This document shows, in pieces, positions 38,063 to 50,960 of a stretch of DNA of 64,000 bases (within the stretch, counting starts at the first letter, position 1; every line of letters begins with the position of its first letter). The stretch comes from Lepidonotus clava. Lineage: Eukaryota; Annelida; Polychaeta; Phyllodocida; Polynoidae. The stretch lies in the NCBI GenBank assembly GCA_936440205.1, contig OW387136.1, positions 52,813,718-52,877,717 on the forward strand, written 5' to 3'. The notes beneath the pieces are model-generated. The model worked only from the letters and a program-made list of their open reading frames with translations, had not been told where the DNA came from and ran no database searches. The translations under genes were made by a program, and so were the position numbers.

Positions 38063-38695
38063 AGCAACCCCGGCACAAAAAGGGCCCGGATATAAAATCA
38101 GCATGATGGGTGCAATTTGATAAGCACTGTCATAAACTGGGTTTGAATTACTCATTGACAGCATAGCATACAGCTATAACAAAGGGCTGTCCTTGTCAGT
38201 CTATGTGTCTCAGTTACACGAATAAGGGCGCAAACTCTACCTCCTCTTAGATCTGGAAACCATCACCGCCCTTGATGTGGCCCTCAAAGGGTGTTAAGCA
38301 ACCAAACCAGCAACTAATAGAATGCACCAACACCTCAGGCTGTCAGTAGTGGGGGAGGGTGTGGGGTGTAGACCACTGAATTAGACACAGCGCCAGAGTA
38401 ATTTTACTGCTTAGTGAAAGGCTACAGTACCTATACTCAAATATAACAATGAAATTGGGCTTATTCATAAGATCAACAGGTGACATATAGCATTTAATGA
38501 CATTCGAAAGGGGCTGTTCTTAGATTTGACGCGGCGACAAAGCCATTTCTTCAATTTGTTGTCTGACATCGGGACCCCCCATCCTGGCCCCAGGGTGGGG
38601 AGAACTGGGGGTGCTGTGCATCAGAGAGGGGATGTCCCCCAGTCTCTGTCTCTGTCCCCATTCCCAGAATAGCTCAGGCAATGTAATTCATTTGA

Positions 38696-38747
38696 GGCAG
38701 CTGCTATAAAAAGCAGCATGGCATCCTTGGCAGGCCTATTTATAGAA
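38696..38747 (+). promoter_or_regulatory. E-box, TATA-like and MEF2-like motif group
   Basis: CAGCTG (38698-38703), TATAAAA (38705-38711) and CTATTTATAG (38736-38745, an exact MEF2 consensus) lie within 50 bp. Possible muscle- or neuron-type enhancer or internal promoter. Confidence 0.35.
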
Positions 38748-40752
38748 ACAGGGAGCGGCTGCTTTGTAGGCGGTGTCTATGTCCGGGTCCGCGTCACATG
38801 TCGTGTTTGTCACCGGAGCTGCTCTCCGCTAGACGCGAGCTGCTCCCGGCTAGTACTGACAGGTTTACTATAGACCAGCGCCCTAAGAAAGGGTCACTTA
38901 TCCATCCTTTTACAGCCATTTATGAAGCATATATGCACATGATAGGAATTCTGAATTCATAAATTCATTCCTAGAGGATGTGGAACATATCATGGTGTTT
39001 CTTCAAAGTCATAGGACCTTATTCACCAATATTTCGTGTTTTGAGTCTAAAAACAGCCTTTACATATGCATTAGCCTATTTCCCAACAAAATCCTACAAT
39101 AAATCCCTCTAAGGAATCTCTAAAAATCATCAGTTTAAGCAGTTTCTGACAATTTGTTATTTTAAGAGATTTAGCTGTAAGATTATTACTATACATGGTA
39201 ACTGGTAACACTATAATTGATTGTAATGTTCCTGAAAGGACAAATATGCCCAATATATTTAGTTTCATATATCACAGGGATTAGATAGCTAGATAGCTAG
39301 TTGCCATGGATTTCTGGGAAAAATATTTGATATGGCTAATATTTTCCCCAAGTCGCCGGCAATCCAGTGTACTCAAGCGCCAGGCAGGGCAACTCATGTT
39401 TTGTCTAGTCGCTGGCAGTTTGAAGGCAAGAGCATCCCAACATGGAGATTAGTGCTTTTAGTAGCCCGGATACTAGTTAGTCACCTGGCAACCAATATTT
39501 CGTCCTTGGTTGCCAGAGAAATGCACTAATCGCTGGGGTTTAGTCTCCATATGGGGACCCGCCTTTAAGGAAAGAAAAAGTAGCAGGAGACAATAAATCA
39601 TTTTGTAGTTTCTTGCATCCCAGATCTATAGTGAAGTCAACTCTTGGCAGTCTCCACTGAGGGAGTCATCCTGTCCAGAGGCTGGGGGAGATGGGTTATT
39701 ACACTGCAGGTTGTTATTGTGATTGCAGTGGGGACCTGCTGATGTCAATTTGAAAGGAGACAGAATGAAGAGTCTGAACTAAATAGCATCCACCTAGTAT
39801 GGTATTTATAACCTCAAACATGATTATTATTAGAGCTACTATGAAATCTTTTTCAGATGTGTGGTCATAGTACATTGGAATCCAAAGTTAATAGCATCCC
39901 TCCCGTGAGATATTTATAACCCCAAACATAATTATCGTGAGAGTAACTATAGTATTTTATTTGAATTGTGACACCCTATTATGTAGGATTATTGTAGTAA
40001 TGTCAATGTTTAAAGGAAATACAATAACTTCATGATTACAGTTCTACTAACTAATAGAGTCGATTAGGTAGGCTGAGGACAGCTCTAGGGGACCTCATAC
40101 ATAACTATTATGGTCAAGCCACGTTCTGATGTTAATGCAGGAAACTTTGTAGAAGTTTGATTTCCTCAAAGAATGTGGCATGAAGCCATAAATCCTATAT
40201 ACCATTTGAAAGTGAATTATAAAACCTTTCTTGTGATGTGTAACATGTCTGTATCTAACCTTCTTTCCCTCTGCTGATTTTCTTTTAAATATGCAGCCAT
40301 ATTGGCATGTGGAATATAGGCTTTCACTTTAACAATAATTAGATTTATGACACCCTGGCCTGTGCTGACCTGTCCTCTTATCCTCTAATGTCCACTCTCA
40401 GTGTGTCCCCATTGACCTTCATCACCTCTCATAGGGTGAGTGGTCATCTGAGCCCCAGCATGAGGTATGAGGCTGGCTGATGTCAGCTGCAGGGGACCTC
40501 TAGTAGATCTACTGGGGTCTTTATTACATCTAATAGGGGAAACTTGACCTCCTGAGGGGGGCCTATGATGGCAGCTGGTTTGGATAGCACGCTAACCTGG
40601 CTACATGAATAAGGTCAACAACAACAATGTGGACTTGTAGATTTGTGTGGACTTGGCTCAACGAAATATATGAAATGATTATAACCCATATGTATTGGTC
40701 AGGACGGGCCAGGGTATCATAAGTACTAAAACTGCGCACAATCGCGCTTACA

Positions 40753-40850
40753 TGCACGATATTTTCTTCTCTTTTTGTAGTTTAGGGGTACACCAAAAGG
40801 AGGGGGGGCAGCGTCAGGACTCCCTGGACCCCCTTGGATCCGCCCCTGAA
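40753..40850. mobile_element. Right-half copy of the 25530-25690 element
   Basis: Shares tttaggggtacaccaaaagg, a G tract, tccctggacccc and tggatccgcccctg with the second half of that element. Confidence 0.6.
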
Positions 40851-41149
40851 CTAGTTTTACTCCTCTTTATGAATGTCAATAGATATTTACACATAACAAG
40901 AAAAAACAACAATGTGAGCCTAATTCATTTGATACTGGTGCAGAGAGAGAACTGAAGCCTCAAACAGCTCTTCCAGATGGGCAAGGTATAAAGAACCTCC
41001 CCAAGTCGACAGGGCAGAGGGGAGCTCTATTCTACATCCTCTTTCAGGAGCCAAGGACACACATCCCTGAGCTCCAATGTCCCCTTGGGGGCACAAACCA
41101 AAAGATAAGGGGAAAAAAGAAAGAAATATTGTTGATGCAAGGAAGATTA

Positions 41150-41405
41150 AGCCCCATACCCACTAGGCGACTTTGACCAGTATCGGCTGACTCATTGGCA
41201 CTAAAATCAACTGATTTGAACAGAAGAGTCGGCCAATTTTTACACTGATTCATATCAAACATGTACATTTCAATACAGCCAACTAATAATTTATTGGTGA
41301 TCAGAATCGGTGCAAAAGTTGGCCAATTAACTTGGTAAAATCTGCCAATTTTAGCGATGATGAGTCGGCCGACTTGGTTAAAAATCGTTTAGTGGGCATG
41401 GGGCT
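41150..41405. mobile_element. PIF/Harbinger-like MITE, family A
   Basis: TTA duplications at 41147-41149 and 41406-41408. The ends are AGCCCCATACCCACTAGGCG and, in reverse complement, AGCCCCATGCCCACTAAACG. This is one of the best-preserved copies. Confidence 0.85.
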
Positions 41406-41408
41406 TTA

Positions 41409-41548
41409 AGTGCCATACCCACTAGGCAACTATGTAATATTGAAATGTTACATACTAACAGGTGATCTGAATTGGTGATGATATTACCACTGTTCTGGCA
41501 GTTGCCCATTGCCAGTCGCCGGTAAAATTGCCTAGTGGGTATGGCACT
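41409..41548. mobile_element. Short family A MITE adjoining the previous one
   Basis: 140 bp. Both ends read AGTGCCATACCCACTAGGCA (the right one in reverse complement). It shares the TTA at 41406-41408 with the preceding element and has TTA at 41549-41551 on its right. Confidence 0.83.
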
Positions 41549-42610
41549 TTAGGCTTGGCCCTGATGCTGTTTTCTGCACAGTGTATTATTCAGGTGCCAT
41601 GGTGCCCTGCTTAAGGGACATGCTTTTAGCGCAGACAGCAGTGACCACCTCGGGGAGAGGCTCGGGTGACCATGTCGTGTGTCGCTGACCGCTATGGCTG
41701 ACCGCCATTTCGGACTACCATCGCTGACTGACATTGTTGACCAACACCCTTTTCACCCCACTGACCACAATGAGGTGTCCGGCTTGGATGTTAACTGGAG
41801 TGGACATGTTGTAAATGTCCACCCCTCTGGAGGGAAACAGGGACATAGGATAGGGCTGGCTGGGTGGAGAGGTTGGAAACAGAGAGTCCAGGCCTAATGG
41901 AAATCTACTGGAAAGTTGAACCCTGGTCTTTCTGTTTTCTGAACTTTTGCCTTCTTCCTTGAGTTCAGGGACAAGTCCAAGGGGGTGTCCAGGGGCTGGA
42001 ACAGCCACACACCCTCTTTGATATGGGGTAGAACGCCCAAGGCACAAGAATCAATATTAGAATAGGAGGGAATTCCGTGCATGTGCTTAGGAATGCTTGA
42101 CATTTAAGTACTTAGTCGATATGCGGAACCTCTCCCAATCCCCCATTTCCGAAATCCTGGTCCTTTTCCCTATGTTGACAGTCGGCTAAACATTTTACTT
42201 ATCTACATTCCTCTAACCAGAGCTGGTTCATCCTGAGACCGGAGAACGTGGTTTGTTTGTATGTTTTGTTTGTTTTGTTTTGTTTTTAATGTATGCACTG
42301 AACTCAATCACCCAATCAAGATGTTCGAAATATAATCTCTGAAGGATCTTCGTGGTCAGCATTAACTTGTGTCCCTAACTTGCCAAAATTAAAAAAAAAA
42401 AATATTCGAAAAGTATTTACCAAAAACGGAAGGCAGACTAAACATTGACTTGCAATTCTGTCCAAGCCTCACCCCCTTTTGGAATATTCATTGACTCACC
42501 ACCAAAGCTATTTCACACCGCATATATAGTACGTTAATAGAATAACACCACAAAGACCAGACCAGAACGCTACCCCAGAAGATGAGCCAAAATACACGGG
42601 GGGAGGGGGC

Positions 42611-42706
42611 AGGTCAGGGAGGTCAAGGTCAAGAGGTCAGGGGTCAGCAGGACGCTCCGTCAGGTATGACGTACGTCAGGGGTATGACGTAAACAGATGA
42701 CGTAGG
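42611..42706. promoter_or_regulatory. Nuclear-receptor half-site array plus CRE cluster
   Basis: AGGTCA at 42611, 42620, 42626 and 42634 and GGGTCA at 42641 form direct repeats with spacings 3, 0, 2 and 1, including TCAAGGTCA. Then follow the palindrome TGACGTACGTCA (42667-42678) and two more tgacgta sites. Confidence 0.45.
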
Positions 42707-45700
42707 TGGGGGTCAGGTGGGGGGCTGGATCCATCAGAGCCGTGCGGGTAACCGTGGGAACCCCGTGCCTTTAATGGGTTTACCTCGCCCGGAGGTCATG
42801 TCAAGGTCAGGGCGGGGTCAGTTGTGTGGTTAATGAGTCCTGGACCTGATCAAACAGGGGGCTAGACTGTTGTTACATCCAACTCCGCTACGTGCTCAAA
42901 CTGGGACTGTTATCCAGCAACCATTTTAGGTGGGGATTCCAGACTGCATCCCGGCATGTTTTTGGGCCACTGGATTATGGCAGTTAGGACCATAAACCAG
43001 CCAGCAGGCCAAGAATCAAAGGGGTTCCTCATGCCATTTATAGAGGACCAATAAAAGAATTCCCTACAGATTTTAGTTGGCCTCTAGTAGTCACGGGCTC
43101 TTGTGGATGTACGGACCTATTATGCAAAAGGTATCTAGGTCATGAATGGACAAACAAGGGGCGCCACTGTCAAACCGGGGGAGGGGGGGGTGGAGTTTGG
43201 CAGGCTAAACAGATTACCCTAGTACTATGGGAATCAACACGGTGCAAGCTTGATTGGAACGGGCATCAAGAGTGGCCTGTGTGGGTTGTTTTTAGCACAA
43301 CCTAGAAGAATTGAAGATATACGCTGAGTGTGTGGGAGATATGTCAAACATCACGAGTAAGAAAGACACAATAGTACATACATCTATGAGATGCAATTTC
43401 GTTACGCCCCCTCAGCAGAGGACCTGATTCCATTTCTTATTTCCATCAGAATCTCTGATTTAGGCCCGGCATTCCGTGACCTTATTATTAGCCCTACAAG
43501 GTGCCTTATTATCGCCCATACCTCCTGTCACGTGACGTCACCGACTGATGCCCGGATGTAGGTCAAAGACGAGCTGCCAAGGTCAATGTGGAATGGATTC
43601 ATACAGATTGTGCGCGTTATGTGTTGGCAACAAACCTTTTCTATTTTGAATGGAGTAATCAAAGATCGGGCAAGTATGTAGTCCTTTGGGTGAAGCTATC
43701 TTGTATGAGGATGGCGTGGAATACCTTGCTCTTTTACAATTTAATTGTTATAACAATACCAGCTGAATAATGGCCAAGGTAATGCTTAAGTCCTTGTGTA
43801 ATCTTTTGCAGAAAGTCATGTTCCTCCGATGCAATATTCTTTGTATTGTGTAGAGACGGGGCTTCTGTGTAGTTCCCTAGTCAGGACCACAAAAATCTTT
43901 TTATGAATGCAATTCATAAACTAATTTGTACCTATAAACATTGTTATGTATTTCTATATGTTGATTAGTATACCATTGAATAGGTAGGAAGGTCATCTGT
44001 CTGTAAATATTCCCATGGTAGAAGAAACTTCCTATTTGCTTGTTGTTTTCACCATCAAGTACACCAATGGGTATCAGATTTACTCAAAGCAGCTGGGGTG
44101 GCAATCAAAAACGTGGCTCCATCCACGAAACACAATTCTAATTGGTAGATTTATTGACAACATATCAGCCAGGAATGTGGTATAAACGCCTCCCCAGTTC
44201 AGACTGGGAGCGGAATCCACTGTTTGTATACAGTTTACTAAACAATCGGCACATGCCGGGCGGGGCTAATGCGGCCCGGGGGGTTTTTGGTCTATCTGGT
44301 TTAGATTCAGATGGCCAGTGCTCATTTCTAGGAACTCGTGTAATTCTAGGAACCCTGTGGACGTGACCATGTGCATGACCCTGCACCAACGAGACTCTGA
44401 GATAAGAGTCCTGAATTATGACGTTTTGTTTTAAACAAAGTGACTTTGTCGCCCCCTATGAGAGTCAGTGCAAACCGCTGTATGTTTGCCGTTTTGTGAT
44501 GTCATTAGCCATTTGTTTGTCTTTAGAAAAAAAATTGATATAGGTTGATGCATTATTTGTAACGGTTTGCATGGGCGCCATCATAGGCAGTCAGAAGAAA
44601 GACTCCAAGACAGTGAAGCTATAATATTTTTTCCTGCACCATTACAGCTCGCAGGGCAGAAAACTACTGTATTACATTGATCTTTATTGTCTACACGGTA
44701 TGTGGAGTGGTGCGTATTGGAGAAGGTGAAAGGATACGAAAGTGTCATATGTACCGCTCCTCGTTTTCAGGATTTCCCACATTGAATACCACTATGCCCT
44801 TTTCAGACTAATATCCTTTACAGACTAGCCTCTGAATGTTTATATATTGACAGTTCAAAGAGGCATACTGCACATTCGTAACCATAGTCTGTCAAGGGTA
44901 TATGCCTCAGAATATGCATTGGACCTGTAGTTGTCCATTATAAAATGCGTTTTCTGTGGCAAGCTAGTAATGAGTATAAGAAAGTGTTTGAGTTTAAATA
45001 GTTGAATACAGAATTATCTTAGAGCATGCCCTGTCTCCGTGACGAACCCCCGTGGGTCTTATCAATATTGAATTGAAAGTGAGTTTACCACTAATGAAAT
45101 TGAAACATTTTAGAGTGGTTTCAGGAGCTCGTGCCGGAAAAACATCACGCTCTAGGCCAGTGGCGTAGCCAGGAGGAAGGGGGTGGGGGTCCTGGGGGTC
45201 TGGAATCCCCCTTTGTTTTTCACATATGAATGACAAATGTAATGAACCTTTAAAAAAAATCTCAACAATAGAACCACTTTTATTTGGCTGTAACTCCTCA
45301 ACTTTACCTAGTAACCCTGTTACATTTAAGGAAGATTTACGTTTTGCGTCAATTTCATTTACATTTTACGTTAATTTACATTTTAGGGGAGACTTACATT
45401 TTACGGTCTAACAAACCTTCTTTGAATTCACGGTTGACAACGCTCGTTGTCCCTTTGTATTGCATGTGCGGGTTCATCATAATCTATGCCGTATACAGCC
45501 AACTATATATTGAGTGACGTTTCAAACCCGCCAGGCCTGTTCTGATCTCTGGTTATCGAGCCACAAATTAGAGGCCACCACTCGCAGTGAAAAGGGGCCA
45601 GGGGAGGGGGGCGGTCAGGCCGTAGGGCGTTGGCGGGGTGAGGCTGTGTTCTACGTGATGGTTGAGGGGCGTTATTAGAAGTGTAGGCGTGGTTGGCTGT

Positions 45701-46197
45701 TTGAAGAATTATTTTGGTGATTGTGGGTTTTCCCATTTACCTTTTGTTTTTATTTTTATAACTGTTCTCAACGATGCAACATGAATAATGATGTTGATTT
45801 TTACGCCTTAACAATGTTAGGACATTCTAAGATTGAGCCTGTAACTCAACATCTCCATATATAGTTATCACCACAACTGTAAGAACATGAACTTATAAAT
45901 ATGAAGTTTTGTGTCAATAGAATTAATACAGAAAATTCCCTTTGCTAATCCTATTGAGCAATGTTATATCCCACTATTATAAACAGCTGGCACTCTATGG
46001 GGCCCATTCATTACTACTACTGCATTGAAGTAGTGTAAAAGTGGGTTGAATCGGCTCGTCACAATGAGTTCACGAGGGCAGGTATTCGTCAATAACGTGC
46101 ACATAAAATCCATACAATATATCTCTGCTGCAGACTCGAGCCTATTCCGTCTATTTGGTATGTAGCCACAAGTTTGCCCCTTCACCCCCTACCAATA

Positions 46198-46215
46198 CAC
46201 ACACGCACACACACA

Positions 46216-46258
<43 letters not shown>

Positions 46259-46280
46259 CTGCGCGCGCGCACACACACAG
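46198..46280. repeat. (CA)n microsatellite
   Basis: Interrupted CA repeat with a short GC-alternating patch near 46260-46270. Confidence 0.97.
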
Positions 46281-46771
46281 TGGCGTGACCAAGGAGGTTC
46301 ACCCCCTTTTTGATTTTCCAAATTATCAGTAAAATATAGGAAATATTATAGAAGCCACACCTTTGCCCTAGAACCACCCTCCTCCCCTAGTGGTCCCGAC
46401 CAACCCACCGCTAACGTAGCCCATGGATGGGTGGATCCCTTTGATTTCCCATAATACATGGAAAACATGAGAAATGCTTTGAGGACAAATCACGGATACA
46501 ACAATTTCAAGTTACCTGGAAATCCTCAGTTTTACTTGGAAACCCCTTTAGATTTCAGGGCTGCCTTGCCCCCTACCCCCTTTATACTCTTACCCTTACC
46601 CCTACCCCCTTTATCCCCCGACCTCCTCAGGAACACCCTTTAATAAGACGGGAGGTGTGTCGGCGAGCTATCGACCGACCCCTCCCCTCCCCTTCCCAGT
46701 AATACCCACGTGTTGGGGCTGGTAGGGGAAGGGGGCTCCAATCGAAAGGTTATCTGAGTTCTCCCCACTAA

Positions 46772-46990
46772 AGGTTGTATTCCACCAGACGATTTTACTC
46801 CAGATTTCTAAAGCCAAAGCGGGTGGTTGGGTTGATCATAGATGTGTGATATATAATATTAGAAAAGGATTTTAATCATCTTTCAAAGGATGTGAAGGAT
46901 GTATAGTCTTTTGCCATATTACTTATGAAACATTATTTATATTTGAATTATGAAAGACAGGTAGTACCGGATAAATGCCGAATCACGAAA
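46772..46990. mobile_element. Truncated family B MITE
   Basis: It starts AGGTTGTATTCCACCAGACG after TAA and follows the left half of the element at 59252 (gattttactccag, tttcaaa.gat, ggatgtat). The right inverted end could not be found. Confidence 0.5.
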
Positions 46991-47496
46991 ACAAAAGTTG
47001 GCCCTTTATAAAATTCAAATGAAAAACATTACAGAGATCTGGGAACATGGGAGGCAACGGCTAGCTGAAAAAAAAATATTGGCGCCATTAACTTGTGACG
47101 ATGGCATGATTAATAAGTATTTATGTTGCTTCCGAAACAAGTGAGACAAGTTCCAATAATATTTATCTATACCGAATTCGGGAGTCAGGTTTGCACATGC
47201 CTGTCACATTTGGTGCCACAAAAACTGTGGGTGATCAAGTGCCACTTTTCAGCCAATCAGGATTCTACATTGATCAACATGGCCGTGCCCAGTGCGAATC
47301 TCCTGTATGCGTATAGTTATATTACAAATAGTCAAATTGCCGGTGGTCAGAATCGGCTGGTGTGACATAGCCTTTACCTGCCGCCGGTCCGTCCCCAAGA
47401 CTACCCCCTCACATTGGAGTGGTGTGTGTAAGTGGCTGCTGTGTGGCCGATAACAGTTTGTCCGGCCTCCCCCGCACGCCACCGGTCTGGGCCTGT

Positions 47497-47800
47497 GGTT
47501 TAGGGCGCGTGCCATGGCTTCAGAAGCCACTGGAGAAGCCACTGGGCCGTGGACCAATGGCATGCAGGGAGAAGGGCTGAAGTTTGTGGAGGAATTCATT
47601 CTGAAAAGAGCAGACTTGATACTTTTATGTGGGAGGCCCATATACTAGGGTTTAGGGTGCGTGCCATGGCTTCAGAAGCCACTGCAGAAGCCACTGGGCC
47701 ACTGGCCAACGGCATGTAGGGGGGAGGGCTAATGTGTGTGGAGGAATTCATTCTGTAAAGAGTACACCCATCCTTGGCTTCTATATTCTCTTTTGTGGGA
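47497..47800 (+). repeat. Tandem duplication, period 152 bp
   Basis: ggtttaggg.gcgtgccatgg and gtggaggaattcattctg recur 152 bp apart; a third weak copy may lie around 48600-48680. Confidence 0.87.
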
Positions 47801-48965
47801 GGACGATGCTCATGTCTATGCACCTTTCTGCATATATACATATAGTGAAAATGACTCTGACCGTATTTATGGCAATGGTCGAGGATGAATGGGAGAGAAT
47901 AGTCCAGGTATATAAAGCAAGGCCTTATACAAAAATGACCCCTCAAAAGAGTAGTTAATTGTTTGAATATAACTTAGAGAAATAGACCATCGGAAATACA
48001 TTATTATACAGCATTTTATATAAATATAATTCCAAGATGGTTAGTAGTTTCTCAGTCCTTTCCCTAGTCATTAACCGATGGTCAGCATTCATTTTATGAA
48101 GAAATAGTTTGTAGATGTCTTGCTGTTTGTGATTATATTTCTTTACAGTCACTGCCCTGTAAGCATACGGAAGGAAGCTAGAGCATATTTCTTGAAAGCA
48201 CAATGTTGTACAAAATGTATTAAAAGTATTTCCTATATGCTATTTTGTTTCTCAGCCCTATTCTTTTACACCTAACATTCTGCTTGCGGAAAACAACAAT
48301 AATTCCTCGGAATCCTCTACCTACGAGATTATGTTGAATAATTCCATATCAAAAACTACAATTTGAATACCATTCTTTTAAAGAAAATATAAATCAAATG
48401 TTTGTCAATGTCATCCTCATGTTGACCTCTCCCTGTGCCACATCTTATTTTGACCACCATAGGTCCACATTCTCACCCCCTGGACCTCCCCAATGCACCT
48501 TTTGTATGGACTACAAAGTGGCTGTTTGTGCCTATATAATTGAGCACAGAGACCTTTTGACGTATGATTGTCAACACATTGCGATAGGATGAGACAATGT
48601 TGGCGATTGGGTTAGATGTTATGGCACGGCCGACGGTTCAGAAGCCTACTTGTCAGGCGATGGTGTGCGGGCGAGGCGGGCGAGGCCCAAATCAAATTGT
48701 TGAGGGGTAGGTGGGGTGAGAGACTGTTAAGGTGATTAAGCTGCCTGCTGAGTTTATTGGGAGAGTGCATGGCCCTTAGAGGGCAGACATTATCCCCTTA
48801 TATGGGGGAGGGGCTGGTGGAAGGTGTAAAGGGGAGGGGGGGTTGGGGGGTTGGGAATAGGGGGTGTGGGGTAAGGGGGTTTGGTGTGGGTAGGTGTGTG
48901 GGGTTAGGTGTGGGGAGGTGTTGGGTAAAGGGTAGGGATTTCAGGAAGAGTGCCATCTAGAGTAA

Positions 48966-49174
48966 AGCACCATACCCACTAGGACATTTTTACCCAGTCA
49001 GCCGACAGATTGACGCCAAAATCAGTCGATTCTACCCCTAAAATTGGCTGATTTTGCCGCTGATTCAAATAAAACATGTAGATTTCAGTACAACATACAG
49101 ACATGTGATCATGAGACTTGGCTGATTCTCCCAGTTGCCCGTTGTTGGTTAAATTGCCTAGTTGGTATGGGGCT
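48966..49174. mobile_element. PIF/Harbinger-like MITE, family A
   Basis: TAA duplications at 48963-48965 and 49175-49177. The left end is AGCACCATACCCACTAGG; the right end in reverse complement is AGCCCCATACCAACTAGG. Confidence 0.82.
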
Positions 49175-49861
49175 TAAGCAGGAGAAGTGGGAGGAAAGGG
49201 TGGGTGTGTCAAGGGGTCCTGATGCCGCTTTTTGGTCCAGGGCCGTACCTAGCCCTAACATTTGAGGGGTTTCCTGGAAAATCTGATTGGGTTCTGGGTT
49301 GATCTGAGGAGACTCTGGGTAAATTTAAGGGGTTCTGGAGATATCTGAAGGGTGAAAACTATTTTTGACAGGGTTCCAGTTTACATGTGTAATATGTAAA
49401 AACTAAGCAATCTCACACAATTTCGCAAACCTCTCCCCCACCCCTGAGGAAAGCACTTTGAAAGAATTTTTCCGGACTGTTTGGACCTGAGAATTTTACA
49501 TTGAAAAAGTGAATATTTGTCCATCCAAGAGGCTTTGTGTCCCCCTCTTAATCCGCCGCTGCCCCTGCCCCTCCCTGAAATACGTAAAGATGGCATCACG
49601 CAGCAATTTTTTTGGCCACCGTTATCATATCCTGAATCCATCGCTGGTGGGGCGTTGGCAAGTGTTGGGCTATGAACTGAATATCAATACTAAACTTTGT
49701 ATCTGACTGTCTGTGTAAGTGGAATGTACAGAAAAGCCACGCTGGAAGCCATAGACATGGGTGCTTTCTGTGATTGGAAGCCATTATTATCGACGTTTCC
49801 AGATAGGGAAGCCACAGTGAAAGGTGGATTCAGAGATGGCCATTAGCGAGATTATACATAT

Positions 49862-50142
49862 ATACAGAGACCTTGTATGTATATAGGATATATCGAGACT
49901 GGGAAGCCAGGGGTAAACCTGTTATGAACTACAGGCCTGCCACCTAGGTGCTGATTGGATTGGATTTGGATTGACTATTATGCCTGGGGTAAAAATGACC
50001 TGTGAGGTGCAACCTGCCATTCTAAAAATACATTGGTAACGATCAGACCCTGGTCATGGTTGACCATGTTGGTTCCAACCAGCCACCAAAGAGAAGCTTT
50101 CCAGTCTCTATATATCCTATATATACATACAAGGTCTCTGAT
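49862..50142. repeat. Long inverted repeat, about 45-bp arms
   Basis: The arm cagagaccttgtatgtatat ... gagactgggaagcc (49864-49908) is repeated in reverse complement at about 50096-50140. The intervening 190 bp has its own short palindromes. Probably a MITE; no target duplication was identified. Confidence 0.7.
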
Positions 50143-50639
50143 ATATATTTGCTGGTAAGTTGTATGGTGATAGGAATACTATAAAATAAGCACCGGTTCT
50201 ATCATGTACGTATACAGTTATTTGCATCTTACAGAGGGGTGGAATAATACTGAATTCTGATTTGAGCCAATGTCACTTTGAATTAATCATAATTATGTTG
50301 AATTGAAGACAAAAATATAAGATCAGTATTGAGATTATAGACAAATTATAGAAGCCCGAACCAAAGCAAATGCCATATTCCACTATCTGATTATACTCTC
50401 AGAAATCTCAAGAAGGAATAAGCACTTATCATAGACATGTTGTATATCATTAGAAGGGTTTCTGAATTACCTTTCAAATGTTATGTAATATGCACGGGGC
50501 TCTTGCAATATTTCTAATAGAAACTTGAAAATCAGCAAATTCCAAGTTGTCAAAATCTCCAGAAGGAATTAAGGCTTGACTATGGAAACTATCCAAGTCC
50601 TTGAAACCACCCCTGATGGCATTCTCACACCACAAAGTG

Positions 50640-50960
50640 TACAATGTAGCGCTCCCTTACCCCCATCTCACGCCCTATTCCCCAACACCCCCGGGCCCTG
50701 ACCAACCCCCCCCCCCCCCCCCAACCTCCCCCATTCCTGGGTGCACTGTCCACCCCCCCCCTCCCACATCCCTGGGTGCCCTGGCTCCTGCCCCCAGGCC
50801 CCCAGAACTCCATTCCCCCCTTAATGTTGTTGACTCAAAAGTCGTGGCGGAGATTCAGCTGTGCCCGGGGCCCTGTCCCTCCCACTCCCCGAATATCGAA
50901 CCGCTCGCCACTGGAGGCAGGAGGGGCCTGGGGGTGGGGGGGGGGATGGCAAGGGAGGGG
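50640..50960. repeat. C-rich then G-rich low-complexity tract
   Basis: Starts with a C19-like run and repeated cctgggtgc words and ends in a G run; proline- and glycine-rich frames here are by-products. Confidence 0.7.

Noticed and set aside
48757-48960. Glycine-rich 67-codon frame
   Set aside because: Low-complexity ggggtgtggg DNA; no coding signature.
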